Below are positions 1-8,440 of a stretch of 37,543 nt of DNA, in pieces. A program made the translations under genes and the position numbers. The notes under the pieces are model-generated. The model saw only the letters and a program-made list of their open reading frames with translations, did not search any database and was not told the DNA's origin. The stretch comes from Hahella ganghwensis DSM 17046 (GTDB taxonomy: Bacteria > Pseudomonadota > Gammaproteobacteria > Pseudomonadales > Oleiphilaceae): NCBI RefSeq assembly GCF_000376785.1, contig NZ_AQXX01000078.1:1-37543 (forward strand), read 5' to 3'. How positions within the stretch are numbered: the stretch's first letter is position 1; every line of letters begins with the position of its first letter.

Positions 1-225
1 GGCAGGATCGCTGAGGTTATAAAATAGCTGCATGCAGTGGACACGAAGCATGGTGGATAACGGATACGGAGGGCGGCCGTTCTCGCCCTTGGGGTAATAG
101 CGGGCGATCTTCTTTTCCATGCGTTTCCATGGGATCAGCTTATCCATTCGCTCCAGAAAGATTTCCCGGCGGGTCTTACGCTTCTTATTCTGGTATTCAG
201 CTTCGGAGAAAGTCATCTGATCCAT
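1..225 (-). CDS. IS5-family transposase, N-terminal fragment (partial)
   Basis: The first 75 codons of a DDE transposase start at ATG 225-223 and run off the window. The N-terminus begins MDQMTFSEAEY, followed by a Lys/Arg-rich stretch, then WKRMEKKIARYYPKG, GRPPYPL and MLRVHCMQ. These are hallmarks of the IS5-group N-terminal domain (DUF772-like). The catalytic DDE part is outside the window, so activity cannot be judged. The same N-terminus appears inverted at 37348-37543. Confidence 0.85.
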   Translation of the reverse strand, partial: MDQMTFSEAEYQNKKRKTRREIFLERMDKLIPWKRMEKKIARYYPKGENGRPPYPLSTMLRVHCMQLFYNLSDPA

Positions 226-292
226 GGATAGTATTCCTGATGAGTGAAGTTGGCCGTATTATGACTGATTTGGGGAGTTATTCAGAGCCTCC
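1..292 (-). mobile_element. IS5-family insertion sequence, partial, cut by window start
   Basis: The left end of an IS5-type element lies in reverse orientation, with its terminal repeat ending at 292 (GGAGGCTCTGAATAACTCC read on the minus strand). It is followed by TTAG, which fits the YTAR target typical of the IS5 group. Bases 30-292 match 37281-37543 as an inverted copy, with no difference seen by eye. The other end of the element lies outside the window, so its length and outer target duplication cannot be determined. Confidence 0.85.
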
Positions 293-737
293 TTAGAACA
301 TTGCATCCCGTTGCAAGTTGACTGATATTAGGGCCTCTGAAAATGGCTGGCGCTGCGGTGGCTGTGTCTCTGACAAATTTCAGGGGCTTTAGAATAAACA
401 AGCTGCAGTACCGAAATGTGATAGCCATACTCGTTGAGCGAAAAACGATTATTTAAGTTTGATGTCTAAGTGAAAAATATCTTCAATAGTAAGCTGTTAA
501 TATTTTTTTGTTAAATGCACGAGAATTTTGCTTATTTTAAGGTGGCCGAATACAAGAAGGTATTAAGTAAGTGCTAGCTTTAGTATGCCTAAAAGAATTG
601 AGTTCAAAGTAAATTTGGTGCTAAGGCTACAACATGCAATATGAAATGTCTAAGAGAATGCGAGAGATCGGGCAGGTGAGGGAGTTATCGCCAGGAACTT
701 GTTGTCCGGTTGACTAGAACTACTCGGGGGAAGCGTA
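293..737. other. Gene-free stretch between IS5 and DUF4166 gene
   Basis: These 445 bases are AT-rich in the middle (about 470-560). A 27-codon ORF around 633-716 has no ribosome site and no recognisable content. No RNA gene, repeat or clear promoter was found. The first four bases, TTAG, are the inner flank of the IS5 copy. Confidence 0.5.
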
Positions 738-1328
738 TTGTCATCAACGGAGAGTCCTGTAAAGCGCTGGTTTGGTCCGCATTTTTATCAGCTACATCCT
801 GATTTGCAGAGGCTGCACCATCAGGGGGGCAGGCTGACGGGAGAAGTGTCTGTAAAGTACGGTAAGGGAATCAACGGACTTCTTGCCCGCAGGCTCTGTA
901 AAAGGCTGGGTATTCCTGGTGAAGGGGACCACAAATTCCTTGTGTCAATTTCCCATAGAGACGGAGCGATGATTTGGCAGCGGAAGTTTGATGACAAAGA
1001 TGAGATGGTGTCTGTCTTCACCCCTTCCGGAACTTGGGAAGATGGTTACTGGTCCGAGAAAACAGGCAAGATTGAATTACGTCTGACAGTGGATATTAAA
1101 GATGCCGGTTGGTTCTGGCGTTGCGTCGGAGTCAGAATTTCCGGGATACCGGTTCCATTGTGGTTGTTTCCGGAAACCTCTGCCTACAAATTAGTGAAGG
1201 ATGGTGTCTATAAATTTTTCGTTGGGTTCAGGATGCCGCTCATTGGCTTTTTGCTTTCCTATCAAGGCCGGTTAATACCGGAGTTTTATGATTTCACTCC
1301 TGAAAACAGTAAGCCCGAAAATCAATAA
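738..1328 (+). CDS. DUF4166 domain-containing protein
   Basis: The 196-residue protein matches what I know of the DUF4166 family almost end to end: FYQLHPDLQRLHHQGG near the N-terminus, GINGLLARRLCKRLGIP around residues 44-60, IWQRKFD, then WFWRCVGVRISGIPVPLWLFP and LLSYQGRLIP near the C-terminus. The family has no assigned biochemical role; in some proteins it is fused behind a saccharopine-dehydrogenase-like domain, but here it stands alone. No signal peptide or clear membrane segment is seen. The start is TTG at 738, chosen because GGGGGAAG lies 4-11 bases upstream. It is convergent with the small gene at 1404-1670. Family call is firm; function is unknown. Confidence 0.85.
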   Translation: MSSTESPVKRWFGPHFYQLHPDLQRLHHQGGRLTGEVSVKYGKGINGLLARRLCKRLGIPGEGDHKFLVSISHRDGAMIWQRKFDDKDEMVSVFTPSGTWEDGYWSEKTGKIELRLTVDIKDAGWFWRCVGVRISGIPVPLWLFPETSAYKLVKDGVYKFFVGFRMPLIGFLLSYQGRLIPEFYDFTPENSKPENQ

Positions 1329-1353
1329 TTATTATGTAATGCCAGGGTGAGGA

Positions 1354-1379
1354 ATCGGCCCGATGTTGCCGGGCCTGAT
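1354..1379. terminator. Hairpin between convergent genes
   Basis: GGCCCG (1357-1362) pairs with CGGGCC (1370-1375), extended by ATC/GAT at the edges, in the 75-base gap between convergent stops. There is no T-run on either strand, so factor-independent termination is only plausible. Confidence 0.35.
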
Positions 1380-1403
1380 CCCTCTGGTTGACCCCGGATC
1401 ATC

Positions 1404-1670
1404 TTATGCGCCTTGATTGCCGTTAACGATCTGGCCGCGTAGAACGTCATGGGTTCCGCTGTAAGGGTTTGCCGCGACTTCCACTTTATCATTTTGACGG
1501 TCGATGATTTCACCGCGGAAGACAGTTTGAGTGCCAGAGTAAGGATTGGCAACAGCGCTGGAAGTGAAGTCACGCTCGGAATGACGATCTGCAATTCCTT
1601 CAGCATTGGCACCAAAGGCGGCAACAGTCAGAACGACGGCGATGGCTGATTTCAGTTTAAGTGAACGCAT
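1404..1670 (-). CDS. Small secreted protein with two ANPYSGT repeats
   Basis: The 88-residue protein has a classical signal peptide (MRSLKLK, a hydrophobic core, cleavage likely after GANA near residue 23). The mature part holds two near-copies of one unit: ANPYSGTQTVFRGEIID and ANPYSGTHDVLRGQIVN, about 28 residues apart. There is no Cys and no lipobox. A good ribosome site (GGAG, 8 bases before ATG) supports the start. I do not recognise the family; it resembles small periplasmic proteins of unknown role found in gammaproteobacteria. It is a single-gene unit, separated from the exported protein at 1958-3142 by a terminator. Confidence 0.7.
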   Translation of the reverse strand: MRSLKLKSAIAVVLTVAAFGANAEGIADRHSERDFTSSAVANPYSGTQTVFRGEIIDRQNDKVEVAANPYSGTHDVLRGQIVNGNQGA

Positions 1671-1870
1671 TTTTCTATCTCCAAATAATCATGTTAGTAA
1701 GTTAGATGGTTCGGCGGTTTGCTTCGTTTGCCTTGCCACTTGCTGAGTATTATTGGGAGAAAGAGAGATTATGAATAATTATATAAAGATATTTGCGTTA
1801 TCATGAATCGTGATGGAACGAATGCTTGAATCAGGAGTCATGCTTCCCAGTGGGGCTTTTCTTTGAGGAT

Positions 1871-1902
1871 AAAAAAACAGCCTCGGCATTGCCGGGCTGT
1901 TT
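1871..1902 (-). terminator. Rho-independent terminator of the PEP-CTERM-like gene
   Basis: Read on the minus strand, AAACAGCC...GGCTGTTT forms an 8-bp stem, continued by GCCG/CGGC with one bulge, ending in a run of seven T. It lies 56 bases past the stop at 1958. Confidence 0.85.
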
Positions 1903-1957
1903 CAATTTCTGCTGCTATGTCAAGGAGTATTATTATGTGCGGAGTAGCATTTCCACA

Positions 1958-3142
1958 TTATCTTGCTGTCATACGTCTCCTGAATCCGATGCCCGCGATG
2001 GCTAATCCGAGAAGTGCGATAGAAGCGGGAGTGGACACCTCAGTTTCCATCGGGGCACCGGCCAGAAGATAAACATCTGCAAAACCGCCGGTTTCGCAGT
2101 TGGTGGTTTCGCCGCCGTTGCCTTCATCTTCCAGGTAACCTAATCCTGGTTGGAAGCTACCGGATGCGGTTCCGCCGAAACAACCAAATAGCATTCTGGT
2201 TGAAACGGTGTCATACCCTTGTGCCAGGAGCGCTTCGAGAGTGGCGTTCAGCTCAGGCAAGAAGGCAAAGATTTCGGTATCTGAAGTGGATTGAGCGTTA
2301 TCAATCGCCGTTTCATATCCGGCAGGACACTGTCCACCAGGGATTGGCAGAATAGGAAGAATGCCGTCGTCATCAATACAGGTGACCCCATTGACCGTGG
2401 CGAAATCAGAAGACTCCGGTAGACTGTTAAACGTTTCCTCGGTGGTATAGGCATCATAGGTCAGGCCGGTTACCTGTCCTATTTCGTAATTGATATCTGC
2501 CAGTTGATTGTCAAGATCTTTTACAGTTACTAAAGCCCAGTAATCAAGTGAGGTTAATGAGTTTTGTGGCTGGTTGTAATCGAAGCCTATTGTCAGTTCA
2601 CGGCGAATGCCATCGATGGTCAGAGCTTCGATCAACCACTCAATGCCAACATCCCAGGTCCCTAGGGAATCTGCATCTTCGACGGAGTCCAGGTTATCCA
2701 GGCTGTTGTTGTCCGGGTCATTTAGATTTCCTGCTGTGCTACCGGTTTGGCCGGTGGCAAAGAAATCATCATTGGTTGTGTCATTGCTTTTGAAGCCATC
2801 TTCGACTTCTGCCGGACTGGGGTCAGTGTCAGAGTTTTCCTGGGCACCGCCCCCTGAAGTTAAAACAATATACGATTCCAGTGCTCCTTGAGGAGTGGGC
2901 AGGACATAACCGCCATTGGTAACAGTAGTTGTCGGATCCAGTCCACTTAGATAGTTGAGTAGAGGAGCGGAGCAACTGACAGCATCTCTGATCGTCAAAC
3001 ACCCACCCGAAGCCAGACCGGCTTCCCAATCTATGCCTCCCTCGTATATCCCCAGAGGACCTGCTTGAGCGGTTAACGGACTTAATGCAATACAGGCAGC
3101 TATGGCCCCTTTGGCTATAGGAAGGCACGGATGTGATTTCAT
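1958..3142 (-). CDS. Exported protein with PEP-CTERM-like sorting tail
   Basis: The protein has 394 residues from the ATG at 3142, which has AAAGGTG just upstream and opens a proper signal peptide (MKSHP, hydrophobic stretch, TAQA cleavage). An upstream in-frame start at 3229 would bury that signal. The middle is acidic and rich in Asn, Asp and Ser, as in surface proteins. The last 27 residues read STPAS, then a hydrophobic helix IALLGLAIAGIGF, then RRRMTAR. This has the tripartite PEP-CTERM layout, with S-T-P-A-S in place of P-E-P. Such tails are known to direct processing by an exosortase. No exosortase is in the window. The function of the exported part is unknown. Confidence 0.8.
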   Translation of the reverse strand: MKSHPCLPIAKGAIAACIALSPLTAQAGPLGIYEGGIDWEAGLASGGCLTIRDAVSCSAPLLNYLSGLDPTTTVTNGGYVLPTPQGALESYIVLTSGGGAQENSDTDPSPAEVEDGFKSNDTTNDDFFATGQTGSTAGNLNDPDNNSLDNLDSVEDADSLGTWDVGIEWLIEALTIDGIRRELTIGFDYNQPQNSLTSLDYWALVTVKDLDNQLADINYEIGQVTGLTYDAYTTEETFNSLPESSDFATVNGVTCIDDDGILPILPIPGGQCPAGYETAIDNAQSTSDTEIFAFLPELNATLEALLAQGYDTVSTRMLFGCFGGTASGSFQPGLGYLEDEGNGGETTNCETGGFADVYLLAGAPMETEVSTPASIALLGLAIAGIGFRRRMTAR

Positions 3143-3352
3143 TCTGGCACCTTTTATTGATAAATTGGGATTTAATTCCCAAAATGCAAATAGCGCGCCA
3201 TGGTTTTTTTTGTTTTTCCAGTCAAACAAGTTAGTAGCTTGGTCTCGTGTTGGTTTGATTACAAAGTGTAAAAGAATGTGACATTTTGGTGGCTTTTCGA
3301 CAGCTTAATTTGCCAGTTTCTGGTAATCAGAAGGGGCGACAAACCCTGAGGG

Positions 3353-4681
3353 TTAACCGGATAATTCAATGACGACGCAAAAGCGCTGGTTTTCCTTTCG
3401 GGTATGAAAAGACCAGTGCTTTTGTTCGCAGATTTTTTCCACCAGGAAAAGGCCGACTCCATAACCATAGTCTTTTGCCGGCAGGTCATCGGCTGTATGC
3501 ATGTAGGTGGCCTCTGCTTCCTGATTCTGACAGGGGTTAGTGATAATGAGCTTTGCTGGGGCTGGGGCAGAGACGGTATGAATATCGATTTCGCCTTCGA
3601 CAGTATACTGGAGGGCGTTTCGTATCAGATTGTTCAAGGCAAGCTTTAGAAGCGAAGGCGAAGTGCTTACCTCAACGGGCCCATCTATACGAATACTCAC
3701 TTCTACTGAGGGTTTCTGCAGGTATTTGTTATCTTTAAGCACTTGCTTGAGGAGTCTTGTGATATCGACTGGCTGTGTGTCAGTGACGGGATGAGCTCTC
3801 CAGAGGTCCAGAACTGTCTGGGAGAGTGTTTGCATGGTCTTCTGGGCGTTTTTTAACTTATCCCAATACTTTCTTTGCTCAATTGAGATGGCATTTCTGG
3901 CATCCAGTAACTGGATCGCGCCAGATGTAATGGCCATTGGTGTTTTAAGCTCATGACTGAGGACTTTCAGAAAGTCCTTCTCTTTTTGGTTGGCCTCTTC
4001 AAGTTGCCGGATGGCCTCGACAAGTGAGTCTGTGATGTTACGGGTTTCGTTGAAGCGATCAGCCGACGCCGGGGGGAGTGGAGGACTGCTGCTATCACGG
4101 AGTTGGTTGACCCAGGAGGAAAGATCCGAGACCGGCTGCCTGATGCGCTGACTGGTCCAGAACCCTGTCATGATTGCCAACCCAAATGAAGCGAAAAGTG
4201 CGACGTATAAGTTGCCGTATAATGTGGAGTACTCATCGTCCAGCTGTTTCGCGGTGAAGCGATGAATGACAAACAGCGTTTCTTTTTGGTCAGTTGACTC
4301 GGAGAGGGGAGAAGATTGGGAAGACTGGAAAGCGAGCAGATAGACGGTCTGATTCTCATGCTCTGCCAGCAATACTTCGCCATTGCGCCAGGATGCCGGG
4401 CGGAATATTGCAGTGACATCATTCGGTAGCTGGTCTTCGCCCCAGTAGTATTCTCGCAGGCCCGGTTGAAATTCCGGTAGATCCGGTGGTGAATAGTGAG
4501 CGTCGATCCACTCGGCTTCGGTATACATGTAGTATTCAGTTGATTCATCCAGGCTCAGATTCTTAAGATAGCGGCCAAGGAAGAGAGTCAGCAGGAGGAG
4601 TAGGCAGAGAACCGCCAGAAAGCGGGTAACGATATAGGATTGAATACCGAGTCTAACCTTCATCAGGTTTACCATCGTCAT
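3353..4681 (-). CDS. Sensor histidine kinase (two-component system)
   Basis: An inner-membrane kinase of about 442 residues. One membrane helix lies near residues 14-36, a periplasmic sensor region runs to about 155, and a second helix spans about 155-175, followed by a linker. The H-box LSHELKTP carries the phospho-accepting His243. The ATPase domain has an N-box (LALNNLIRNALQYT) and a G-box (YGYGVGLFLVEKI). The start is uncertain: ATGs at 4681, 4675 and 4663 all overlap the end of the response regulator gene (stop at 4653) and none has a clear ribosome site, so translation is probably coupled. The signal sensed is unknown; the sensor domain is not one I recognise. It forms one operon with the regulator upstream. 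Confidence 0.9.
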   Translation of the reverse strand: MTMVNLMKVRLGIQSYIVTRFLAVLCLLLLLTLFLGRYLKNLSLDESTEYYMYTEAEWIDAHYSPPDLPEFQPGLREYYWGEDQLPNDVTAIFRPASWRNGEVLLAEHENQTVYLLAFQSSQSSPLSESTDQKETLFVIHRFTAKQLDDEYSTLYGNLYVALFASFGLAIMTGFWTSQRIRQPVSDLSSWVNQLRDSSSPPLPPASADRFNETRNITDSLVEAIRQLEEANQKEKDFLKVLSHELKTPMAITSGAIQLLDARNAISIEQRKYWDKLKNAQKTMQTLSQTVLDLWRAHPVTDTQPVDITRLLKQVLKDNKYLQKPSVEVSIRIDGPVEVSTSPSLLKLALNNLIRNALQYTVEGEIDIHTVSAPAPAKLIITNPCQNQEAEATYMHTADDLPAKDYGYGVGLFLVEKICEQKHWSFHTRKENQRFCVVIELSG

Positions 4682-5342
4682 TTTTTCGCAGCGTCACTCC
4701 CACGCCCTTAATGGTATGGATCAGTGGTGGCAGGTTTTCCAGGTTGATCTGCTGCCGCAGGCGATAAAGCTGGGTTTTCAGCATCGCATCAGTGGTCTCC
4801 TGATCTCCCCAGACGGCGGTTTGTAATTCACTTCTTGAAACCACGCCGGGGCTTTGTCGAATGAGTCTGATCAAGAGCTCCCACAGGATGGAGGAAAGGT
4901 GAATAAGGTGACCGTCCCGTTTAACGATCCTCTGCTCCAGATCAACATATAGATCTTCCAATTGGAAGATGGCCGGTGTCGGACGGTATCTGTTGGCCAG
5001 AGCCTTGATTCTGGCCGCCAGCTCCGGGAATTCGAAGGGTTTGGCGAGATAGTCGTCGGCACCTTTGGCAAATCCTGTCAGCTTATCGTCGAGGCTGTCC
5101 TGAGCGGTCAAAAATAATATGGGCATCTGCGGATAATGGCGTTTTGCTGCCAGACAGACCTCGTGACCATTGAGCCTGGGCATCATGACATCCAGAATCA
5201 GAACATCGTAGGTGTTCTGCTCCAGAAGTAACATTGCCATTCGGCCATCTCTTGCATAGTCACATTCAATCTGCTCATCAGCCAGATATTCAATGATCAT
5301 TTCGGCCAGATCACTTTCGTCTTCGGCCAGCAGAACTATCAT
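4653..5342 (-). CDS. OmpR/PhoB-family response regulator
   Basis: The 229-residue protein has a receiver domain with acidic pocket AEDE (residues 6-9), phospho-acceptor Asp51 in LILDVMMP, and the conserved Lys101 in LAKPFEFPEL. Its C-terminal winged helix (about 125-222) has the OmpR-type ending TIKGVGVTL. It is the first gene of the pair with the kinase and is transcribed divergently from the amidohydrolase at 5441. Three direct repeats in the shared intergenic region (5357-5386) have the spacing expected for tandem binding of such a regulator, so autoregulation and control of the amidohydrolase are likely (inference). Confidence 0.93.
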   Translation of the reverse strand: MIVLLAEDESDLAEMIIEYLADEQIECDYARDGRMAMLLLEQNTYDVLILDVMMPRLNGHEVCLAAKRHYPQMPILFLTAQDSLDDKLTGFAKGADDYLAKPFEFPELAARIKALANRYRPTPAIFQLEDLYVDLEQRIVKRDGHLIHLSSILWELLIRLIRQSPGVVSRSELQTAVWGDQETTDAMLKTQLYRLRQQINLENLPPLIHTIKGVGVTLRKNDDGKPDEG

Positions 5343-5356
5343 GATGTTTATGTACC

Positions 5357-5386
5357 CTGTTACTTTAACTGTTACCTTGCTGTTAC
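5357..5386. promoter_or_regulatory. Three CTGTTAC direct repeats, likely response-regulator site
   Basis: CTGTTAC occurs exactly at 5357, 5369 and 5380, so the units are 12 and 11 bp apart, about one helical turn. OmpR/PhoB-type regulators typically bind such in-phase direct repeats. The site lies 15 bp before the regulator's start on one side and 54 bp before the amidohydrolase start on the other. Confidence 0.6.
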
Positions 5387-5440
5387 CTGGGTAGGACTAC
5401 TCTTTGGGCATGTTCAATGCCAACAATAGAGGTGAACCTG

Positions 5441-7255
5441 ATGAATATGCCCCTGATACCCCTGAGTCTGCACAAGCTAAACAGACATTCGAAGACTTTC
5501 CATCATACAGCGACTAAGTCATTTAACCCATACTCCGTTGGATGGGCCAGTTTGAAAGGAATGTTGATGTTGGCAATGATGGCGGGGGTATCAGCCTGTT
5601 ATTCAGGCGGCGCCGAATCGGCTCAGGCAAGTACGGAGGATTTGGCCTCGGAAGCTGCTGACCTGCTACTGACCAACGGAGCGGTTTATACGGTGGATCG
5701 CTCAAACAGTTGGGCGGAGGCCGTGGCAATCAAAGATAACAGGATTGTGTTTGTAGGGGATACTGAATCGGCTGAGTCATTTATCGGATCGAATACCAGA
5801 GTCATGGACTTGCAGGGAAATATGGTCATGCCGGGGTTCCATGACGTTCATATTCATGCGCTGGAATCAGGTTCGGACAGTAATCACTTTATACTGGATT
5901 CAGAGGAAACCGATGCCGAGAGTTTTGTTTCTGAGATTCAGAAATCTGCACGAGGTCATCCGGACGTATCCTGGTTAATCGGGTATGGCCACTCAATATA
6001 TGCGTTACTCGAAGCGGAACGCTCACCGCTGGAGATACTTGATGAAGCCGTACCAGACCGTCCGGTCATTATCATGGAGCAGACTTCCCATTCAATGTGG
6101 GTGAATTCAAAGGCGCTGGAAGAGATGAACATCAATGCGGCCACCTCTGATCCTCAGGGAGGCATTATTATGAAAAACGAAGACGGGAGTCTTAGTGGAA
6201 TTCTGATAGATAACGCTGGTGATATGGTGATGGAGCGAGCGATGAATGCGAATCATCTGACCGCTGAAAGTGATTACCTAAGTCTCAAAGAATACACCAT
6301 GCCTGAGTTTGCCAAGCATGGGATTACCTCGGTTGTGGATGCAAGAGGGTATTGGCAGCGAAATCACCATAAAACATGGCAGCGCCTGGCGGATAATGAT
6401 GAATTGACCATGCGGGTCTCGCTGGCATTGTGGGCATATCCTGAATTGGACGATCAGGTACAATTAAACACTTTGACCTCGCTGTATCGTCAGAATCCTG
6501 GCGGATTGCTCAGGATCAATCAAATCAAGCTCTACAGTGACGGAATTCTGCACAACACTACAGCAGCACTTAAACAACCCTACGATATCAATTTGCTGAA
6601 TATTCCCGGTAATCGGGGACTCAACTATTTCACACAAGAACGAATCGAGAAATACATCACTGCGCTTGAGCCGGTCGGGTATGACTTTCTGATACATGCG
6701 ATCGGAGATCGGGGCGTCCATGAATCATTGAATGCTATTGAAAACGCCGGAACACAGGCAGGGCGACATCGGCTGACGCATGTTGAGATGGTGGATTCTG
6801 AAGACCTGCCTCGATTCGCTGAGCTGAATATTACGGCGGATGCCCAGGTAGCCGGGGAGTTTACCCAGCCTTCAATGTGGCATCACAATGATGAGCTCGT
6901 CGGCACCAGTCGGGCTGACAACCTGGTGCCAATAAGAAGTCTGCGCGAAAACGGTGCCAGAGTAACGCTCAGCAGTGATTGGAGTGTCAGCCCTTTCAAT
7001 CCCATGATCGGGCTGCAAAATGCCGTGACCCGAGATCCACAGGCTCTGTCGCTGACTCAGGCCATTCGTGCCTACACCATTGATAGCGCCTACAGCATGA
7101 GACAGGAAACTCAGACCGGGTCGATCGAGAGCGGAAAACTGGCTGATTTGATCATTCTGGACCGGAACCTGTTTGATATAGCGCCGGAGAGTATTCATCA
7201 AGCTAAGGTACTGATGACGATCTTTGATGGTGAGGTTATTTTTGAGCAGAGGTGA
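5441..7255 (+). CDS. Amidohydrolase, YtcJ-like (Amidohydro_3), possible lipoprotein
   Basis: A metal-dependent hydrolase of about 604 residues. The start at 5441 is preferred because GAGGTG sits 7 bases upstream; an ATG at 5417 adds eight residues. A long basic N-terminus precedes a hydrophobic segment ending in VSAC, a lipobox-like site with Cys53, so the enzyme is probably membrane-anchored in the periplasm. The catalytic domain starts at LLLTNGAVYTVD. The metal-binding HIH of MPGFHDVHIHA lies near residue 139, followed by HAIGDRG, HVEMVD and the Asp-containing SSDWSVSP. The substrate is unknown; relatives act on amides or cyclic imides. It is divergent from the two-component genes and probably under their control. 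Confidence 0.88.
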   Translation: MNMPLIPLSLHKLNRHSKTFHHTATKSFNPYSVGWASLKGMLMLAMMAGVSACYSGGAESAQASTEDLASEAADLLLTNGAVYTVDRSNSWAEAVAIKDNRIVFVGDTESAESFIGSNTRVMDLQGNMVMPGFHDVHIHALESGSDSNHFILDSEETDAESFVSEIQKSARGHPDVSWLIGYGHSIYALLEAERSPLEILDEAVPDRPVIIMEQTSHSMWVNSKALEEMNINAATSDPQGGIIMKNEDGSLSGILIDNAGDMVMERAMNANHLTAESDYLSLKEYTMPEFAKHGITSVVDARGYWQRNHHKTWQRLADNDELTMRVSLALWAYPELDDQVQLNTLTSLYRQNPGGLLRINQIKLYSDGILHNTTAALKQPYDINLLNIPGNRGLNYFTQERIEKYITALEPVGYDFLIHAIGDRGVHESLNAIENAGTQAGRHRLTHVEMVDSEDLPRFAELNITADAQVAGEFTQPSMWHHNDELVGTSRADNLVPIRSLRENGARVTLSSDWSVSPFNPMIGLQNAVTRDPQALSLTQAIRAYTIDSAYSMRQETQTGSIESGKLADLIILDRNLFDIAPESIHQAKVLMTIFDGEVIFEQR

Positions 7256-7313
7256 GTCATAGGCAGAGGTGAGCCATAGATAGCCGAATATAAACAACGA
7301 TTATATCAATCTG

Positions 7314-7340
7314 AAAGCCTCCGGAAGGGGGCTTTTTCTT
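7314..7340 (+). terminator. Rho-independent terminator of the amidohydrolase gene
   Basis: AAAGCCTCC pairs with GGGGGCTTT (one T-G wobble) around a GGAA tetraloop, and T-rich TTTTTCTT follows. It lies 59 bases past the stop at 7255. Confidence 0.88.
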
Positions 7341-7532
7341 GATGGAGGCACGCTAAGACCGCAATTTCGTCCAAGACCTGCACTGAGAATCTCTCTATAT
7401 TGCCAAGACAACATTTTGTTGTGAGGAAGGTCGGTACGGCTGTAACCGGATCGCGACCAGGCAAAATCTAACGTGATATAGTGGCTTGCATGGGATTCCT
7501 TCCAGGCCAAGCGGTAAGTCGGGGAAATTGAG

Positions 7533-8360
7533 ATGGCTGAACGTAATCATTTCCGTTTCGTTAAGAATGACAAGATGACGGATGTCACTGCATTGCATGC
7601 GGCCATGGGTGATTTTACTTACGACAAGCACGCTCACGAGGAATACTCGATTGGAGTAACCTTGGCGGGCCGACAGGATTTCTTCAGTGGTGGTATTCTT
7701 CACCGCAGTCATCCGGGCAATATTATTTTCATTCCACCCGGTGCTGTCCATGACGGTCGCTCAGGTGGGGATGGCGATCTGCAGTATCGTATGCTGTATA
7801 TCCAACCTGAAGAATTTGAATCGTTACTGGAAAGTGCCGGTATCAGAAATTGCGGGAAAATGCTTAAACGGGAAATGCTGATTCAGGATGATACCCTGCG
7901 ACATCATATCTTGAATTTATGCGAGCTCATCTCGAACGATAACACCAGTACGGCTGAACTGGAAATGGCGTTTGGCCAGATAGCGGCACGAATGGCACAA
8001 AACTGTGGTCAATATGAAAGTGATGGAGTAACGCGAAGGGTAGATTCACTGTTAATGCGGGCCAGAGAGTACATTCATGCCCATTTGAATGACGATCTGG
8101 GTCTGGATCAGCTCAGTCAGGCCTGTCATCTGTCCAAGTATCATTTTGTCCGAATGTTTCGTCAGCAGTTTGGTATTACACCCCATCAGTACATTTTGAA
8201 CTGTCGTATCAACGAAGCTCGAAAAGCACTTGAATCGGGCAGGCCAGCAGAAGATGTGGCCTATCAATTCGGTTTTTCAGATGTCAGCCACTTTAACCGA
8301 CGCTTTAAACCTATCTACGGTATGACACCGCGTCAGTACCAATTGAGTGTGACCCGCTAA
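7533..8360 (+). CDS. AraC-family transcriptional regulator
   Basis: The 275-residue protein has an N-terminal cupin-like sensor domain (HAHEEYSIGVTLAG near residue 34, IIFIPPGAVHDG near 70) and a C-terminal pair of helix-turn-helix motifs (about 175-272). That region reads LSKYHFVRMFRQQFGITPHQYI and the family signature FGFSDVSHFNRRFKPIYGMTPRQY. This is the AraC_binding/HTH_18 arrangement. It lies 80 bases upstream of a LysE-type exporter on the same strand. AraC/LysE pairs in which the regulator controls the exporter are common, so it is probably the exporter's ligand-responsive activator. The ligand is likely an amino acid or analogue (inference). Confidence 0.92.
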   Translation: MAERNHFRFVKNDKMTDVTALHAAMGDFTYDKHAHEEYSIGVTLAGRQDFFSGGILHRSHPGNIIFIPPGAVHDGRSGGDGDLQYRMLYIQPEEFESLLESAGIRNCGKMLKREMLIQDDTLRHHILNLCELISNDNTSTAELEMAFGQIAARMAQNCGQYESDGVTRRVDSLLMRAREYIHAHLNDDLGLDQLSQACHLSKYHFVRMFRQQFGITPHQYILNCRINEARKALESGRPAEDVAYQFGFSDVSHFNRRFKPIYGMTPRQYQLSVTR

Positions 8361-8440
8361 ATCTGTTGATGTGTCAACGCAGTCTGTCGCACACCAATTG
8401 ACTCTGAGATAGCTCTAGAACCCTAAACTGAGAAATCTGC

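Noticed and set aside
3143-3229. Upstream start of the PEP-CTERM-like protein at 3229
   Set aside because: It would put 29 residues in front of a complete signal peptide; ATG 3142 has its own ribosome site.
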